DNA of 64,000 nt, taken from Pseudomonadota bacterium (GTDB lineage Bacteria > Pseudomonadota > Gammaproteobacteria > Xanthomonadales > Rhodanobacteraceae). Where the stretch lies: the NCBI GenBank assembly GCA_021827205.1, contig JAKAWV010000010.1:1-64000 (forward strand), read 5' to 3'. The position numbers were made by a program, and so were the translations under genes. Positions 9,088 through 17,870 of the stretch are shown piece by piece. Within the stretch, counting starts at the first letter, position 1, and every line of letters begins with the position of its first letter. The notes below the pieces were generated by a model. The model did no database searches. It saw only the letters and a program-made list of their open reading frames with translations, and was not told the DNA's origin.

Positions 9088-10095
9088 TCAGCCGTTGCCC
9101 GACAACTTGAACTCGATTTGCCGTTTGAGCACGACTGCCGTGGGCTGACCATTGATCAGCGCCGGCTTGAACCTCCAGCGCGACACTGCGTCGATCGCGG
9201 CGCGATCGAACACATAGCGCGGCTTGGAATCGGTGACGTGAACATTGCTCACCGAACCATCAGGGTTGACGGTGAACTCGACGTCCACCCAGCCCTGCTC
9301 GCCGCGGCGCGCAGCGCGCAGCGGATACTTCGCCGGTACCATGTGCACCATCTGCGCTTTGCGATTCTCGATGTGCGTTGCGGTTTTGACTGCGGCCGCC
9401 CGCGTTGCAGCCGCTCGCTGTTCCTGCTGCTGTTTCGCCGCCGCCGCCGCAACAGCCTGTTCCAACTCCTGCTTCTGCGCGGCCGCGGCCAGTTGCTTCT
9501 GTTCCACCTGTTGCGCCTGCGCGGCCGCTGCGGCCGTTTGCGTCTGTGCGGCGCCTTGCTTCGTCTTTTGCTGTTGTGCCGCGAGGGTGCGCGCCGCATC
9601 CAACTTGGAGCGCAGGATGGTCAAGGTGTAATCGGTCGGGTCGGCCTTGGCCAGCAGGCCGATCTCACGCTGCGCCTCGGCGAAGTTTTTCTTGTGGATG
9701 GTCTGGTCGACGATCTGCGCGCCGTACGGGAATGTTTCACGCAGGGCGCTCTGCGCGGCGCGATTGTGGGGACTCTTCCGCAGCACTTCGAGGTAATACT
9801 CGAACGCATTGTCGCCTGCGGGCGCCACCAGTCGATTTCCCTGCAGCGCTTTTTGCGCCTGATCCATGAGCTGATCGACGCTCATCGCGGCCAGTCGGTC
9901 GGCGGCCTTGAGGGCCACGGCAGCGGGCGGGATGCCGGCCGATGCCGTCTTGGCCGGCACAATCGGCGCCTTGGCGGCCGGTGGTGCGGAACGATGGGAG
10001 CTGGAGCACCCGGCCAGGGCCGCGCTCAGCAGTACGACCACCACCGACGCCACGAGGCGGGGATGGGCACGGAGAAATGCGGATTCGATAGCCAT
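9088..10095 (-). CDS. Lipoprotein with C-terminal TonB domain
   Basis: 335-residue protein with a lipoprotein signal (LLSAALAGC, lipobox LAGC). The residue after the Cys is Ser, so by the Lol rule it would go to the outer membrane. The middle is Gln/Ala-rich and coiled-coil-like (roughly residues 150-240, runs such as QQQKTK, AAQAQQ, KQQQEQ), preceded by possible TPR-like helices. The last ~85 residues are a TonB C-terminal domain (GWVDVEFTVNPDGSV, AAIDAVSRWRFKPA). The start at 10095 fits the signal peptide and a GAGAGG upstream; the frame is open further 5' without a better start. A TonB domain on a lipid anchor instead of an inner-membrane helix is unusual. No exbB/exbD lies nearby. Confidence 0.75.
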   Translation of the reverse strand: MAIESAFLRAHPRLVASVVVVLLSAALAGCSSSHRSAPPAAKAPIVPAKTASAGIPPAAVALKAADRLAAMSVDQLMDQAQKALQGNRLVAPAGDNAFEYYLEVLRKSPHNRAAQSALRETFPYGAQIVDQTIHKKNFAEAQREIGLLAKADPTDYTLTILRSKLDAARTLAAQQQKTKQGAAQTQTAAAAAQAQQVEQKQLAAAAQKQELEQAVAAAAAKQQQEQRAAATRAAAVKTATHIENRKAQMVHMVPAKYPLRAARRGEQGWVDVEFTVNPDGSVSNVHVTDSKPRYVFDRAAIDAVSRWRFKPALINGQPTAVVLKRQIEFKLSGNG

Positions 10096-10452
10096 GAGCC
10101 GCCGCCTCTCGAGGCACAACGCGTCACCGCCGGCTTCCCCTGTGCGGTGGCGCTGCAAGCGCGACGCCACAGTAGCCCGATCATGCGCGCCAGGCAATGC
10201 GAGTTGAGCGCCCGAACGACTGCCGCCTTGACCGCGCTGCACCCTCCGCCGTCGTGGGCTTGCGCTGGACGGCGCCCAGCGCACGCTGTTCGTGGGCTGC
10301 GCTGAAGGCAAAGGTGATTGCGCTCGATCGCACTCGCGCTACGGACACTCATTACGAATTCGTGATCAACTTGCATGCGCACTCACAGATTCCGGCACAT
10401 GCCGGGCCGCCGCTGTTTCGCCAACATGCGGCTTCCCGCACGGAGCACGCCC
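10096..10452. other. Non-coding interval between divergent genes (357 bp)
   Basis: Lies between the divergent TonB-domain lipoprotein gene and the PAP2-family gene and should hold both promoters. I see no convincing coding remnant, although frames stay open because of base composition. I cannot assign -35/-10 boxes with confidence. An AT-richer patch at about 10341-10372 is the likeliest promoter zone for the rightward gene. Confidence 0.4.
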
Positions 10453-11073
10453 ATGCGCCGCATCCTGCTCGCACTCGCGCTCACGCTGTCTGTCGTCGTC
10501 GGCATTCCGGCCGCACATGCCTATGGCGGCCCACTGGGCATCGACCACCGCCTGGCTTACGACAACGCCGGCATCTGGAAGCGCACTTACCAAGTGGATC
10601 TCGCCTACTGCGAGGCGCTGTGCACGCTGGTCGCGGCCAGTCTGGAAGGCGGCCAGACGCGCTTCGGGCGCACGCTGTGGCAGTCGGTGGACGCGATGAC
10701 GTTCTCATCGTTGGCCGCGCAGGGACTGAAAATGACCTTCGGCCGCGAACGGCCCAGCTACAGCGCGGACCCCAATCTCTGGTTCCATGGCGGCGCCAGC
10801 TTTCCCAGTGGCGAGGTCACCGAAGCCACCAGTTTCGTGACGCCGTTCATCGCCGAATACCAGCACGACCACCCGTGGGTGTGGGCACTGGCGGCGATCC
10901 CCGCCTACGACGCCGAGGCGCGCATGAAAACCTGGGGCCACTGGCAGACCGACGTGCTGGCCGGCGCCGCGCTGGGCACGGCAATCGGCATCTGGGCGCA
11001 CGACCGCAAGCAACCGCTGATCCTGTCGTGGCTGCCGGGCGGGTTCATGGTCGGCTACGCGCACGCGTTTTGA
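10453..11073 (+). CDS. PAP2-family phosphatase, secreted or periplasmic
   Basis: 206 residues with a cleavable signal peptide (MRRILLALALTLSVVVGIPAAHA, cut near 23). It carries the three type-2 phosphatidic acid phosphatase motifs: K-x6-RP (Lys93, Arg100-Pro101), a PSG motif at 118-120, and R-x5-H-x3-D (Arg157, His163, Asp167). The second motif reads PSGE, not the usual PSGH, so the proton-donor His is replaced by Glu121. The nucleophilic His163 is present. It could dephosphorylate undecaprenyl pyrophosphate, a phospholipid or a small phosphate ester; the sequence does not decide. The start at ATG 10453 has GGAG upstream and fits the signal peptide. Confidence 0.8.
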   Translation: MRRILLALALTLSVVVGIPAAHAYGGPLGIDHRLAYDNAGIWKRTYQVDLAYCEALCTLVAASLEGGQTRFGRTLWQSVDAMTFSSLAAQGLKMTFGRERPSYSADPNLWFHGGASFPSGEVTEATSFVTPFIAEYQHDHPWVWALAAIPAYDAEARMKTWGHWQTDVLAGAALGTAIGIWAHDRKQPLILSWLPGGFMVGYAHAF

Positions 11074-11112
11074 GCGTGACGAACAGGCACATCGCAAGCC
11101 GGATTGGCGAAT

Positions 11113-11586
11113 TCATTGCGCAGCCGAAACCACGGTGCCCTGCGCGATCGCGCACAGCTTCTCCTCGCCGTTTTCAACCGAGTAGATTTCGCACTGGCAC
11201 ACGGCCTGACGCTTGCCGACGCCTGTTGCATGCGCGCGCGCGACCAGCAACGAGCCGCGCGCCGGCTTGAGGTAATTGATCTTGAACTCCGAGGTAAGCG
11301 CATTGCCGCCGAGCGCCAGCCCCCCGGCAAACGTGATCGTGTTGTCCGCCAGGTAGCTGATCACACCGCCGTGCACGAAGCCATGTTGCTGCTGGTGCTG
11401 GCCGCTGACCGGCAGACTTATTTCAGCATCGCGCGGTCCCGAGCCGGTGAGCCGGGCGCCGATAAACTGGCTGAAGGGCTGTGACTCGAAGATCTGCCGT
11501 GCGAATGCGCTCAGGTCGTCCACAGCCTGCTCTTCAAGGTCATGCGCATCAGTCACCACGCCGCTCGCGGCGATCCTTGTGCGCAT
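11113..11586 (-). CDS. PaaI-family hotdog thioesterase
   Basis: 157-residue hotdog-fold acyl-CoA thioesterase. The family signature is HGFVHGGVISYLADNT, with the HGG motif and the Asp of the active-site helix, followed by TSEFKINYLKPARG and a terminal strand. Such enzymes act on aryl- or acyl-CoA in the cytoplasm. It is the last gene of the long leftward run. The annotated start overlaps the upstream oxidoreductase by 38 bp; in-frame GTG codons at 11559 and 11556 would shorten the overlap. Confidence 0.82.
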   Translation of the reverse strand: MRTRIAASGVVTDAHDLEEQAVDDLSAFARQIFESQPFSQFIGARLTGSGPRDAEISLPVSGQHQQQHGFVHGGVISYLADNTITFAGGLALGGNALTSEFKINYLKPARGSLLVARAHATGVGKRQAVCQCEIYSVENGEEKLCAIAQGTVVSAAQ

Positions 11587-12850
11587 CGCGCATTTGCAGC
11601 CAGTTGTAGCGCGCCTGCGCGGCCAGATAACCCCACGGGCGCAGTGCCGAGTTCACGCCGAAGCGCGCGAATTCGCGCCAGGCTTCGTCGCCGCGCGCGA
11701 TGGCGGCAGCCAGCAGTTCCCCGGCCACGGTGGTCGGCGCCAGGCCGTGACCGCCGAAGGCTTGCGCCCACCACAGGCCCTTGCCGTCGCCGCCGAGTTG
11801 CGGCATCTGGTGACGCGCGTAGCTCATCAGGCCGGACCAACCGTAGTCCACGCGCACGCCCTGCAGTTGCGGGAACACGCGCAGCATGTCGCGATACAGC
11901 AGGCGGCGCACGTCCTCGGGGCTGCGCTCGCGCACCGCGATGCGCCCGCCCCACAGCAGGCGCGTATCGGCCAGCGGGCGGTAGTAATCGAAGGCGAAGC
12001 GGCTGTCGTACACCGCCGCCTCGGAGGTGAGGCAATCGTACAGGCGCGTGCCCAGCGGCTCGGTGGTCATCACATACGTGGCGATGGGCAGCACCGCGCG
12101 ATCGATGCGCGCGTCCAGCCCGCTGAGATAACCGCCGGTGGTCAGCAGCACCTGGCGCACATCCACGCGCCCGCCGCCGGTGTGCAGGCGAAAACCGCCG
12201 CCGCGCAGGCGCTCAAGGCGCAGTACACGCGAGGTCTCGCGCACATCCACGCCCTGCCCGATCGCCGCCTGCGCCAGACCGCGTGCGTAGGCCAGTGGAT
12301 CGAGGTGCATAGCGTTGGGCTCGAACAGCGCGCCGTGATAGCGCGCGCTGTGTATCCATTCGCGCAACGCATCCGGCTCGATCAGTTGCCATTCGACGCC
12401 CAACTGCGCCAGCGTGTCACGGCGCCGCGTCAGCACACCGGCATCGCGGAACCAGTTGGCCCACAGCACGCCGGCATCGGCCAGATCGCAGGGGATCTGG
12501 TAGTGCTGCACGCGCCGCCGCAGCAGATTCACGCCCTGCACCGTGGCCTGGTACAGCGCGCGCGCGCGCTCCACGCCCAGGCGCTTGGTGAGTACATCCT
12601 CGCCCAGCGAATAACCGGCGAACACGAAGCCGCCGTTGCGTCCAGAGGCGCCGAAGCCGATGCGCTCGGCCTCCAGCAGCAGCACGCCGCGCTGGCCGCG
12701 TTCGGCCAGACCCAACGCGGTGGTCAGCCCCGCATAACCGCCGCCGACGATGGCGACCTCGGCCTCGATCTGGCCGGTCAAGGCGGGGTATGCCGGCATC
12801 GCGGCGGCACGCGCCTCGTAATAGCTGGCTGCGGCCAAAGGTGCGCGCAT
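11549..12850 (-). CDS. FAD-dependent amine oxidase, DAO superfamily (PuuB-like)
   Basis: 433-residue flavoprotein. The N-terminal dinucleotide fold is AEVAIVGGGYAGLTTALGLAERG with the GxGxxG motif, followed by LEAERIGFGASGRNGGFV, the FAD-contacting motif typical of gamma-glutamylputrescine oxidase and related D-amino-acid-oxidase-like enzymes. The C-terminal flavin-binding region includes GLWWAQAFGGHGLAPT. The start at 12850 forms a TGATG junction with the stop of the PLP enzyme, so the two genes are translationally coupled. The substrate is probably an amine or N-substituted amino acid, but I cannot specify it. Confidence 0.82.
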   Translation of the reverse strand: MRAPLAAASYYEARAAAMPAYPALTGQIEAEVAIVGGGYAGLTTALGLAERGQRGVLLLEAERIGFGASGRNGGFVFAGYSLGEDVLTKRLGVERARALYQATVQGVNLLRRRVQHYQIPCDLADAGVLWANWFRDAGVLTRRRDTLAQLGVEWQLIEPDALREWIHSARYHGALFEPNAMHLDPLAYARGLAQAAIGQGVDVRETSRVLRLERLRGGGFRLHTGGGRVDVRQVLLTTGGYLSGLDARIDRAVLPIATYVMTTEPLGTRLYDCLTSEAAVYDSRFAFDYYRPLADTRLLWGGRIAVRERSPEDVRRLLYRDMLRVFPQLQGVRVDYGWSGLMSYARHQMPQLGGDGKGLWWAQAFGGHGLAPTTVAGELLAAAIARGDEAWREFARFGVNSALRPWGYLAAQARYNWLQMRDAHKDRRERRGD

Positions 12851-14049
12851 CAGCACGGCGTTCCCACACACGCGAACGCCCGATCAAATGCTTGATCAAG
12901 GTCTGCGATCAACACTTCGGCGTCTTCCAGACCGATCGACAGGCGGATCAACTGCGGTGGCGCGCGCCCCGGCTGCTGAATCAGCGGCGCGCCCGCGGGC
13001 AGGAACGCCACCAGTGGGCACACCAGCGACTCGTAGCCGCCCCAGGACACCGCCAGCAAAAAACGCTGCAAGGCGTCGCAGAAGCGCTCGATGACGGCGC
13101 CATCGGCGTCCTTGAGCGCGAACGAGATCAGGCCCGAGGGCGCGCGCATCTGGCGTTCGACCAGCGCGCGCTGCGGGTGATCGGGCGCGTGCGCAAACCA
13201 CACGCGCGCCACGCGTGGATGCGCCGCCAGATGCGCGGCGATGCGCGGCGTGGTTTCGGCCACGCGCTGCATGCGCAACTTGAGCGTGCGCAGACCGCGC
13301 AGCAGCAGCGCGGCATCGTGCGGGCCGGGAATCGCGCCCAAGGTCATGAACGGGCCGTGGAACACGCGCTCGAGCAGCGCGCGCGAGCCGCACAGCGCGC
13401 CGGCGACGACATCGCTGTGGCCATTGAGATACTTGGTCGCCGAATGCGCGACCAGATCGATGCCCAACGCCAGCGGCGACTGGTTGAGCGGGCTGGCGTG
13501 GCTGTTGTCGCACAGGGTCAGGATGCCGCGCGGCCGCGCCAGCGCCGCGATCGCGGCCAGATCCTGCACCTCGAAGGTCAGCGAATTGGGGCTTTCCAGC
13601 ACGATCAGGCGCGTCCGCGGCGTGAGCGCGGCCTCGATCTGCCCGGGCTCGCGCGCATCGACGAAACTGTGCGCGATGCCGAAGCGGGCGAGCAGGTCGG
13701 CCAGCAGCGCGCGCGTCCAACTATAGGGTTTTTGCACGCATACCACGTGATCGCCCGCCGCCACGCAGGCGATCACCGCGGCGGCGATGGCCGCCGCGCC
13801 GGAGGCGAACACCAGGCATTCCTCGGCGCCTTCCAGCGCGGCCAGTTTCTGCCGCAGCATGTGCACGGTGGGATTGCTGCCGCGCGTGTAGAACGGCGCG
13901 TCGAATTCGTGCGTCGCAGCCGCGCGCATGGCGGCGACATCGGGAAAGGTGAAGATCGAACTCTGCAGCACCGGCGGCGCCACCGCGCCGAAGTAGCGCT
14001 GTCGCTCCTCGCCGTGGTGGTTGATGATCCAGTCCAGATCCATGTTCAT
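12850..14049 (-). CDS. PLP-dependent Cys/Met metabolism enzyme (trans-sulfuration family)
   Basis: 399-residue fold-type I PLP enzyme of the cystathionine gamma-synthase/beta-lyase family. Visible features are YTRGSNPTVHMLRQKLAALEG near residue 55, LESPNSLTFEVQDLAAI, the cofactor Asp in LTLCDNSHASPLNQ, and the Schiff-base Lys in HSATKYLNGHSD. The family includes cystathionine gamma-synthase, beta-lyase and methionine gamma-lyase, and residues alone do not separate them here. The start at ATG 14049 overlaps galU by 4 bp (ATGA) and the stop is coupled to the FAD oxidase. The frame stays open upstream through galU, but that is a shadow. Confidence 0.85.
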   Translation of the reverse strand: MNMDLDWIINHHGEERQRYFGAVAPPVLQSSIFTFPDVAAMRAAATHEFDAPFYTRGSNPTVHMLRQKLAALEGAEECLVFASGAAAIAAAVIACVAAGDHVVCVQKPYSWTRALLADLLARFGIAHSFVDAREPGQIEAALTPRTRLIVLESPNSLTFEVQDLAAIAALARPRGILTLCDNSHASPLNQSPLALGIDLVAHSATKYLNGHSDVVAGALCGSRALLERVFHGPFMTLGAIPGPHDAALLLRGLRTLKLRMQRVAETTPRIAAHLAAHPRVARVWFAHAPDHPQRALVERQMRAPSGLISFALKDADGAVIERFCDALQRFLLAVSWGGYESLVCPLVAFLPAGAPLIQQPGRAPPQLIRLSIGLEDAEVLIADLDQAFDRAFACVGTPC

Positions 14050-14912
14050 CCGCAAGCCGCGGCGCGCACCAGCGGCGCCAATTCGGGATCCTCCAGCGCC
14101 AGCGCCAGCGTGGCGCGCACCAGACCGGCCTTGTTGCCACAGTCGAAGCGCGTGCCCTCGAAGCGATAGGCCAGCACCTCGCGCTCGTGCAGCAGCGCCT
14201 CGATGGCATCGGTGAGCTGGATCTCGCCGTTGTTGCCGGGCGCGGTCTCGCGCAGCAGCTCGAAGATGCGCCCGGGCAGCACGTAGCGCCCGACGATGGC
14301 GAGGTTGGACGGCGCGTCCTCGGGCCTGGGTTTTTCGACCACGTAGCGCAGCTTGGCGGCGCGCTCGCTCACGGGCTCGGCATCGACGATGCCGTAGCGC
14401 CACGTGTCGGCGCGCGGCACTTCTTCCACCGCGACCACGCCGCAACCCCGCACGGCGGCCAGTTCGGCCATCTGCTTGAGCGCGCCGGCACGCGGCGCGC
14501 GGATCAAATCATCCGGCAGGATCACGCCAAAGGGCTCATCGCCGATCACCGGTGCCGCGCACAGCACGGCATGGCCCAGACCGCGCGCCTCGGGCTGGGT
14601 CACGAACACGCAGCGCACGTGCGCGGGCAGCACGCTGCGCACGATCTCCAGCAGCTCGGTCTTGCCGGCCTCGGCCAGCTTCTGCTCCAGCTCGTAGGCA
14701 TTGTCGAAGTAATCGGCGATGGCGTGCTTGTAACGGTTGGTGACGAACACCAGCGTGTCGGCGCCGGCTTCCACGGCCTCGTCCACCGCGTACTGGATCA
14801 ACGGTCGATCGAGCACCGGCAGCATTTCCTTGGCCACCACCTTGGTCGCCGGCAGAAAACGCGTGCCCAGGCCGGCCACGGGAAACACCACCTTGTGCAA
14901 ATGCCGGCTCAT
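14046..14912 (-). CDS. galU: UTP-glucose-1-phosphate uridylyltransferase
   Basis: 288-residue nucleotidyltransferase making UDP-glucose from UTP and glucose-1-phosphate for LPS and other glycans. The N-terminal nucleotide-binding motif PVAGLGTRFLPATK is followed by KEMLPVLDRPLIQYAVDEA and later by the GalU-type VEEVPRADTWRYGIVD and YVVEKPRPEDAPSNLAIVGRY. Length is typical for bacterial GalU. It overlaps the WbpM-like gene upstream and the PLP enzyme downstream by 4 bp each. Confidence 0.93.
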   Translation of the reverse strand: MSRHLHKVVFPVAGLGTRFLPATKVVAKEMLPVLDRPLIQYAVDEAVEAGADTLVFVTNRYKHAIADYFDNAYELEQKLAEAGKTELLEIVRSVLPAHVRCVFVTQPEARGLGHAVLCAAPVIGDEPFGVILPDDLIRAPRAGALKQMAELAAVRGCGVVAVEEVPRADTWRYGIVDAEPVSERAAKLRYVVEKPRPEDAPSNLAIVGRYVLPGRIFELLRETAPGNNGEIQLTDAIEALLHEREVLAYRFEGTRFDCGNKAGLVRATLALALEDPELAPLVRAAACG

Positions 14913-16813
14913 GCCGAATCTCCAGAATCGCCGCGCAGAAACGGCACCACCGTGCCCGGCTGCGCATTGTGGACCCAGTCAAGACCGGGCATCAGGGCTT
15001 GCAGCACGCGCCGCAGCGCGGGCTCATCGAAAGCGATCACGGCATCACTGGCGCGCACCATTTGCGCATCCAGCAATTCCGCGCTGACGCGCTGCGGCGC
15101 GGCCAGATACAGCTTGGCATGCGTGGTCGGTGCGTAGTTTTCCTGCGCATGAAACAACTCCTCGAACAGTTTCTCGCCGGGGCGCAGGCCGGTGTACACG
15201 ATCGCGATGTCGCGTCCCGGCTGCTTGCCGGACAAGCGGATCATCTGCGCGGCCAGATCGCGGATGCGCACCGGCTCGCCCATGTCCAGCGCGAAAATAT
15301 CGCCGCTACGCCCTTGCACCGCGGCCTGCAGAATCAGCCCGCAGGCTTCGGGGATGGTCATGAAGTAGCGCGTGACCTCGGGATGGGTGACGGTGACCGG
15401 ACCGCCGCGCGCGATCTGCTCGCGGAATAGCGGCACCACCGAACCGGCCGAATCGAGCACGTTGCCGAAACGCACGGTGACGAAATGGCAACCCGGCGCA
15501 CGCAGCGCCTCGGCCTGACAAACCATCTCTGCGATGCGCTTGCTGGCGCCCATCACGCTGCTGGGGTTCACCGCCTTGTCGGTGGACACCAGCACGAAGG
15601 TTGCCACGCCCGCCGCGCCCGCCGCCGCGGCCAACGTGCGCGTGGCCAGCACGTTGTTGCGAAACGCCTGACGCAGTTGCTCCTGCAGCAACGGCACGTG
15701 TTTGTAGGCGGCGGCGTGCAGCACCACGTGCGCATGCGAAACCTGCAGCGCGTGGCGCGCGGCGGCGGGGTCGCCGCAATCGCCGAGCAGCGGGCGCAGC
15801 AGCAGATCGGGATACGCCACGTTCAATTCGCGCGCGATGCGATACAGGTTGAACTCGCTGCTGTCGAGCACGGTCAGCGAAACCACGCCGAGGCGCGCCA
15901 CCTGCCGGCACAGCTCGCTGCCGATCGAGCCGCCACCGCCGCTGATCAGCACGTGGCGTCCAGCGAAACCGGCGCGCACGCGCTCCCAGTCCAGATCGAT
16001 GGCGTCGCGGCCAAGCAGATCCTCGATCGACACAGGTTTCAGCTCGTTGCGCTGCGCGCGCCCGCTGATCACGTCTTCGAAACGCGGCAAGGTGCGAAAC
16101 GGCAACCCGGTGCGCTCGCAGGCGGATACGATGGCGCGCATTTGCGCGACGCTGGCCGAGGGAATCGCGATCAACAGCATGTCGGCGCCGCTGGCGCGCG
16201 CCAGCTCCGGCAATTGCGCCAGCATCCCCAGTACCGACACGCCCTGCACGCGCGCGCCGCGCAACTGCGGCGCATCGTCGATAAAGCCCACCACGCGATA
16301 CTCGGCATCGCGACGCAGATCGCGCACCAACGCATCACCGGAGCGCCCCGCGCCGATCACCAGCACGCGCCGCTGCGCGCGCTGCCCGAACAACTCCAGG
16401 CGGCTGTCTTTCCAGTAGCGATACAACAGCCGCGGCGCGCCCAGCAGAAGCGCCAGAATCAGCGGGTACAAAAACAGCACCGAGCGCGGCACATCGACGA
16501 GACGATCGAGCAGAAACAGCGCCACGCCCACGAGCACCGCGCCCAGCGCCGCGGCGCGCGCGATGTTCCACAAATCGGGCAGGCTGGCGAAGCGCCACAG
16601 GCCGCGATACAGGCCGGTCCAGGCGAAGATCGTGCCCTGCACCGCCAGCACCACCGCGAACTGGCCGAGGGTGAGGTGCATGCCGCCCGAGTGCGCCAAC
16701 TGGTAGCGCAGCAGCATGGCCAGCCACCACGCCAGCGCGACCATGCCCAGATCGTGCAGCACCACCGCGCTGCGTGGGTGCAACAGACCGAGGCGTAACT
16801 CAGACAGGCGCAT
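14909..16813 (-). CDS. WbpM/FlaA1-type nucleotide-sugar 4,6-dehydratase, membrane-bound
   Basis: 634-residue polysaccharide biosynthesis protein. The N-terminal third has four or so membrane helices, followed by a first Rossmann-like region (VLVIGAGRSGDALVRDL) and then the catalytic short-chain-dehydrogenase domain with its NAD motif ISGGGGSIGSELCRQVA near residue 290. The usual Tyr-x3-Lys is Met-x3-Lys (VMGASKR), the Ser-Met-Lys arrangement known for WbpM-type UDP-GlcNAc 4,6-dehydratases. It therefore probably makes a 4-keto-6-deoxy sugar precursor for O-antigen. The start at ATG 16813 has GGGA upstream and overlaps the preceding gene by 14 bp; a GTG at 16840 is an alternative. Confidence 0.88.
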   Translation of the reverse strand: MRLSELRLGLLHPRSAVVLHDLGMVALAWWLAMLLRYQLAHSGGMHLTLGQFAVVLAVQGTIFAWTGLYRGLWRFASLPDLWNIARAAALGAVLVGVALFLLDRLVDVPRSVLFLYPLILALLLGAPRLLYRYWKDSRLELFGQRAQRRVLVIGAGRSGDALVRDLRRDAEYRVVGFIDDAPQLRGARVQGVSVLGMLAQLPELARASGADMLLIAIPSASVAQMRAIVSACERTGLPFRTLPRFEDVISGRAQRNELKPVSIEDLLGRDAIDLDWERVRAGFAGRHVLISGGGGSIGSELCRQVARLGVVSLTVLDSSEFNLYRIARELNVAYPDLLLRPLLGDCGDPAAARHALQVSHAHVVLHAAAYKHVPLLQEQLRQAFRNNVLATRTLAAAAGAAGVATFVLVSTDKAVNPSSVMGASKRIAEMVCQAEALRAPGCHFVTVRFGNVLDSAGSVVPLFREQIARGGPVTVTHPEVTRYFMTIPEACGLILQAAVQGRSGDIFALDMGEPVRIRDLAAQMIRLSGKQPGRDIAIVYTGLRPGEKLFEELFHAQENYAPTTHAKLYLAAPQRVSAELLDAQMVRASDAVIAFDEPALRRVLQALMPGLDWVHNAQPGTVVPFLRGDSGDSA

Positions 16814-17864
16814 GGCGATTCCCGTGACGTCGTGGCGCACGGCGGCAGGCCCGTTTGCCCCGCCACCACGCTACGCCCGCGAGCATATATAGCCCGATCA
16901 CCAGCCACCAGCCCAGCGCCGCATCATGCTGCGCCCACAGCGCCAGCGGAATCGCCAGCAGCAGGTTCCAGCCGAGGTAAATCAGCAGCGCCTGCGCATG
17001 CGAATGCCGCGCGCGCGCCAGCCACTGATACAGATGCTCGCGATGCGGCCGCCACCAGCGCCGTCCGCGCCAGATGCGCGACAGCAGCGTGGCGCCGGCA
17101 TCCACCGCGAACGCCGAAACCAGCAACAACGCCGCAGGCAACGGCCATGCGCCACGCGCCACGCCGGCAAACGCCAGCGCCGCGAGCATGAAGCCGAATG
17201 CGCCGCTGCCGACATCGCCCATGAACACGCGCGCGCGCGGCAGCGGCAGATTGAATGGCAGAAATCCGGCCAGCGCCGCGGCCAGCAGCAGCGCCAGCGC
17301 CAGCAGCGCAGGCTGATCGCTGCGCGCGGCCATCCACGCGAAAGCCAGCGCCAGCGTGAATACCTGCATGGCCAGCAGTCCGTCGCTGCCATCCATGAAA
17401 TTGTGCAAGTTGATCGACCACGCCGTGGCCAGCACCAATGCAGCAGCCAGCAGCAGCGCCAGAGGCGGCGCGAACGCCGCGGCCAATTGCGCCCACAGGC
17501 TCAGCGCCAGCAATGCGCCCGCCGCGAGATGCGCACCCAGGCGCGGACCAATGCCCAGGCCGCGATGATCATCCAACGCGCCGACCAGCGCGGTCAGCAG
17601 CAGCGCCGGCAGCCACAGCAGCGTCCACCGCCACGGCAAAGCCGCGCCCGGCAGCAGCCGCAGCAGCAGCAAGCCCAGCGCCAGCGCCAGAACCGCGCCA
17701 GCACCGCCGCCGCGCGGCGTGGGCCGACGATGCAGGCGGCGCCGGCCCGGTTGATCCAGCAGCCCGCGCCGACGCGCGTAGGCCATCATCACTAACACCA
17801 GCACGCCAGCCAGCACCGCGACCAGCGCCGCCAGCAGCAGGACTTGGCTCAATCCCGATGTCAT
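16800..17864 (-). CDS. WecA/WbpL-type undecaprenyl-phosphate sugar-1-phosphate transferase
   Basis: 354-residue polytopic membrane enzyme of glycosyltransferase family 4 (MraY/WecA). It transfers a sugar-1-phosphate from a UDP-sugar to undecaprenyl phosphate, starting O-antigen or similar chains. Diagnostic motifs are ALVGALDDHRGLGIGPR (aspartate-rich loop), INLHNFMDGSDGLL, FMGDVGSGAFGF and the late HREHLYQ with the His residues of the fifth cytoplasmic loop. About 10 helices are visible. It is followed directly by the WbpM-like dehydratase, the pairing known from Pseudomonas. The donor sugar is not determined. Confidence 0.88.
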   Translation of the reverse strand: MTSGLSQVLLLAALVAVLAGVLVLVMMAYARRRGLLDQPGRRRLHRRPTPRGGGAGAVLALALGLLLLRLLPGAALPWRWTLLWLPALLLTALVGALDDHRGLGIGPRLGAHLAAGALLALSLWAQLAAAFAPPLALLLAAALVLATAWSINLHNFMDGSDGLLAMQVFTLALAFAWMAARSDQPALLALALLLAAALAGFLPFNLPLPRARVFMGDVGSGAFGFMLAALAFAGVARGAWPLPAALLLVSAFAVDAGATLLSRIWRGRRWWRPHREHLYQWLARARHSHAQALLIYLGWNLLLAIPLALWAQHDAALGWWLVIGLYMLAGVAWWRGKRACRRAPRRHGNRHAPV

Positions 17865-17870
17865 GATCGC

